The notes beneath the pieces were generated by a model. It was given only the letters and a program-made list of their open reading frames with translations. It had not been told where the DNA came from and did not search any database. 64,000 nucleotides of DNA. Origin: Paenibacillus pabuli NBRC 13638 (GTDB lineage: Bacteria; Bacillota; Bacilli; Paenibacillales; Paenibacillaceae). Location: positions 176,127 to 240,126 of the forward strand of contig NZ_BCNM01000013.1 of the NCBI RefSeq assembly GCF_001514495.1, in the 5' to 3' direction. Both the position numbers and the translations under genes were made by a program. Below, one piece after another: positions 62,199-64,000 of this stretch (the stretch's first letter is position 1; each line of letters opens with the position of its first letter).

Positions 62199-62698
62199 TT
62201 TCGCAATACCTCATTCAACTTGGAATTTAATGTATAAGAGTGGGCATGGCACACAGCTACAGCCAAAGCATCCGCTACGTCATCCGGCTTCGGAATGACC
62301 TGCAGACGCAGAAACATTTTGACCATCTCCTGAACTTGCCGCTTCTCGGCTTTGCCATATCCCACGATCGCCTGTTTAATCTGCATCGGCGTATACTCGG
62401 CAATAGGCAGTCCCTTCTGAGCTGCAGCCAGTACCATAACCCCTCTCGCCTGACTGACAGACATTGCTGTTGTTACGTTACGATTGAAAAAAAGTTTTTC
62501 CAGCGCTACCGCGTCCGGTTTATATTTATCGATCAGCTGTACCATGCCCTCATATACATGAAGCAGTCTTTCCTCTTCAGGGGTATGAGCTTCCGTCTGA
62601 ATACAGCCATATTGTACAGGCGTCACTTTACTGCCGATTTTATCCACAAAACCAAAACCAACAATCGCTATCCCCGGGTCAATTCCCAAAAAACGCAA
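62195..62698 (-). CDS. ruvC: Crossover junction endonuclease RuvC
   Basis: A 167-residue RNase H-fold resolvase. Catalytic residues are in place: LGIDPGIA (Asp), VALEKLFF (Glu), and PDDVADALAVAVCHA (Asp pair). QARGVMVLAAAQKGLP and IVGYGKAEKRQVQEMV are typical. TTG at 62698 has AAGGGAG eight bases upstream; an ATG two codons earlier is only two bases from the site. First gene of ruvC-ruvA-ruvB. B. subtilis lacks RuvC and uses RecU. Confidence 0.93.
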   Translation of the reverse strand: MRFLGIDPGIAIVGFGFVDKIGSKVTPVQYGCIQTEAHTPEEERLLHVYEGMVQLIDKYKPDAVALEKLFFNRNVTTAMSVSQARGVMVLAAAQKGLPIAEYTPMQIKQAIVGYGKAEKRQVQEMVKMFLRLQVIPKPDDVADALAVAVCHAHSYTLNSKLNEVLRK

Positions 62699-62743
62699 AA
62701 CCATCTCTCCCTTACAAAAGCGAACATATGTATCGTTCATTTC

Positions 62744-62752
62744 ATTATAACA
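62744..62752 (-). promoter_or_regulatory. Extended -10 promoter of ruvCAB
   Basis: TGtTATAAT on the minus strand, about 45 bp before the ruvC start; no clear -35. Confidence 0.55.
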
Positions 62753-62865
62753 AAAGATAGACCCTGCGGCAGGAAAAACTTTGTCCGGATCATTTACTCG
62801 CCTTTATTTGTGACTAAACTACAATCGCTATCTTCAATTTTCAAACATTTCGGTCAAACAACGAC

Positions 62866-62888
62866 AAAAAGGACATCTTCCGATGTCC
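62866..62888 (-). terminator. Terminator after bofC
   Basis: GGACATC-GGAA-GATGTCC with TTTTT on the minus strand, 115 bp after the bofC stop. The rest of 62753-63002 shows no gene. Confidence 0.85.
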
Positions 62889-63002
62889 ACTTGGTTTCAT
62901 CTTCGTATGAATACAACGTGTCACTCACTATGCTGTACCCAGCTTCTTCTCATCTCATGATGCAATAGAATGAATAAGTGCAGGTCGTCAGCCTTTTCTT
63001 AT

Positions 63003-63695
63003 TCATCCGCCATTGCGTACTTCTTTACCGGCTTCGTCCACGGCATAATCACTGAACGTGGATATCACGCTGTCATATTCATCCTTATCCTGGATACGGA
63101 TACCCTGCTGCAGCTGCTCCAACACACCCTCAGGCAGTGAAGTCTCCAACGAGCCTACATCCATCTGAAAAAAAGTACGAATAACTTTCTCTTCTCCAGG
63201 TCGGCCTTCGTAAAGATTGAGATTACCGACCGCATCTATACTGATATATGCCTGCTCTTTACATATTGGAGAAAGATCATCAACATGCTGCTTAATGTGC
63301 AATACTTCTGGTGATTTAACCTCCGCTTCCCATTCGGGATGTTGAATGAGTAATATTTTCAACTGGGGGACAGCCATCTTGCCTAATTGTTCCGTTTCCA
63401 CTCCGCAGATGTATTGTGTCTCCATAACAACGCTTGTTAAATGGTCCGGATCAGGTCCAAGTTGCTCCACCAAGGTCTGAACTTCTTCTTCAGATCTTGG
63501 TTCCATTGCTGCAGGTCCCATTGTGGATACAGCCTCGCTGAAATTGGTTGTTAGTAAACGCTCGATTGCAGAAGAAATAGGCAAACCACTGTAAGTTAGT
63601 ATAGCTACGGCAATCAATGCTGCTGTCATCCATACGGTTCGTTTCCACCGGCGCCAGCGTCTCTTGAATTGTTTTTTGAAGTTAAACGTGTTCAC
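63003..63695 (-). CDS. bofC: BofC, bypass-of-forespore C protein
   Basis: A 230-residue exported forespore protein. In B. subtilis BofC inhibits SpoIVB and so delays the sigma-K checkpoint signal. A basic N-terminus and one membrane segment (TAALIAVAILTYSGLPIS) lead to the N-terminal domain (about 85-135) and the BofC C-domain (AYISIDAVGNLNLYEGRPGEEKVIRTFFQMDV, in two parts). GTG at 63695 has AAGGGG upstream and fits the forespore promoter. It sits next to ruvCAB, as in B. subtilis. Confidence 0.88.
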   Translation of the reverse strand: MNTFNFKKQFKRRWRRWKRTVWMTAALIAVAILTYSGLPISSAIERLLTTNFSEAVSTMGPAAMEPRSEEEVQTLVEQLGPDPDHLTSVVMETQYICGVETEQLGKMAVPQLKILLIQHPEWEAEVKSPEVLHIKQHVDDLSPICKEQAYISIDAVGNLNLYEGRPGEEKVIRTFFQMDVGSLETSLPEGVLEQLQQGIRIQDKDEYDSVISTFSDYAVDEAGKEVRNGG

Positions 63696-63723
63696 ATGAA
63701 CCCCTTCTATCACTTTTTAAACC

Positions 63724-63754
63724 TATTGTGACCGAAAGGTCTGGGCTTTATGCA
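63724..63754 (-). promoter_or_regulatory. Forespore sigma-F/sigma-G promoter of bofC
   Basis: On the minus strand GCATA, 15 bp, then GGTCACAATA. This fits the sigma-F pattern GYATA / GGNNANAWTR fully. Read as sigma-G (TGMATA / CATWMTA with 18 bp) it matches all but one position. It ends about 30 bp before the GTG start. Confidence 0.65.
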
Positions 63755-63878
63755 GCTATAACATGAATGAGATAGCATTCCCCTACGTTTTGACTGCAAT
63801 CGCGATAGAGGCTTTACTACTTGTATCATTACTCATCATCGTTCCCCACGAATTGCAAAATAGAGCTAAAATAAACGC

Positions 63879-63916
63879 AAAAACGGATTATCTATAATAG
63901 ATAATCCGTTTTTTTG
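63879..63916. terminator. Long bidirectional terminator hairpin
   Basis: A-run, CGGATTATCTA, TAA loop, TAGATAATCCG and a seven-T run form a nearly perfect stem. It lies between tRNA-Pro (transcribed minus) and bofC and ends the tRNA transcript. Confidence 0.85.
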
Positions 63917-63919
63917 AGA

Positions 63920-63993
63920 TCGGGATGACACGATTTGAACATGCGACCCCCTGGTCCCAAACCAGGTGCTCTACCAAGCTGAGCTACATCCCG
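63920..63993 (-). tRNA. tRNA-Pro (anticodon UGG)
   Basis: The minus strand folds as a full cloverleaf: acceptor CGGGATG/CATCCCG with discriminator A, D-arm GCTC...GAGC, anticodon stem CCTGG/CCAGG with loop TTTGGGA (anticodon TGG), variable loop GGGTC, and T-arm GCATG-TTCAAAT-CGTGT. CCA is not encoded. Its wobble U34 is the kind hydroxylated by the TrhP system encoded in this window. Confidence 0.95.
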
Positions 63994-64000
63994 TTATTTT

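Overview
The window reads as chromosomal DNA of a low-to-moderate GC, endospore-forming Firmicute, most likely a Paenibacillus. The backbone keeps the gene order known from Bacillus subtilis around ruvAB-queA-tgt-yajC, secD/F, recJ-apt-relA-dtd, hisS-aspS-tcdA, rarA, cymR-iscS, yrrD, yrrI-alaS-ireB-ruvX-yrzB and mltG-trhP1-trhP2. Sporulation genes (bofC, spoVB, a SpoIID-like gene), two T-box leaders, SLH domains and many TTG starts point the same way. Split secD/secF and a ruvC next to ruvAB separate it from Bacillus. The genus is an inference; no 16S rRNA lies in the window.

Layout, left to right. 1-3310: a class B penicillin-binding protein cut by the window edge, and a large chemoreceptor. 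3587-13823: an almost unbroken minus-strand housekeeping block with two U32 tRNA-hydroxylation proteins, mltG, two tandem DUF1292 proteins, ruvX, ireB, alaS with promoter and T-box, an AI-2E family permease, a zinc-ribbon protein and a PRC-barrel protein. 13988-19943: sulfur and tRNA-thiolation genes (iscS, cymR, mnmA) with a coiled-coil gene wedged in, a fluC/crcB pair and rarA. 19996-28409: an accessory insert (LysR regulator with divergent SDR-EamA pair, HelD, an ABC exporter, a purine permease). 28656-33076: tcdA-aspS-hisS under a T-box. 33238-41357: a second accessory stretch with a serine hydrolase carrying SLH domains, a membrane sensor protein, a single-chain histidine kinase/response-regulator fusion, a SEC-C/HTH/TPR protein, a gene remnant, a stress-like protein, a PfpI/DJ-1 protein and a 55-residue gene. 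41435-49912: dtd, relA, uraA, apt, recJ and a CDF-like protein. 49986-63695: secF, secD, comN, spoVB, DUF421, yrzE-like, yajC, tgt, queA, a SpoIID-like protein, ruvB, ruvA, ruvC and bofC. A tRNA-Pro(UGG) closes the window.

How the genes fit together. Much of the block serves translation fidelity: alaS, hisS, aspS and dtd (charging and proofreading), and trhP1/trhP2, mnmA with iscS, tcdA, tgt and queA (anticodon-loop modification). CymR ties cysteine-derived sulfur supply to iscS. A second theme is DNA repair and recombination (ruvCAB, ruvX, rarA, recJ). A third is envelope and sporulation (mltG, PBP, secD/F-yajC, spoVB, the SpoIID-like protein, bofC).

The least ordinary unit is the sensor protein plus membrane-tethered kinase-regulator fusion (35434-37936). 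It is divergent from a lipobox-plus-SLH serine hydrolase, and a 13-bp palindrome lies between them. I see no CRISPR array, prophage or complete insertion sequence.
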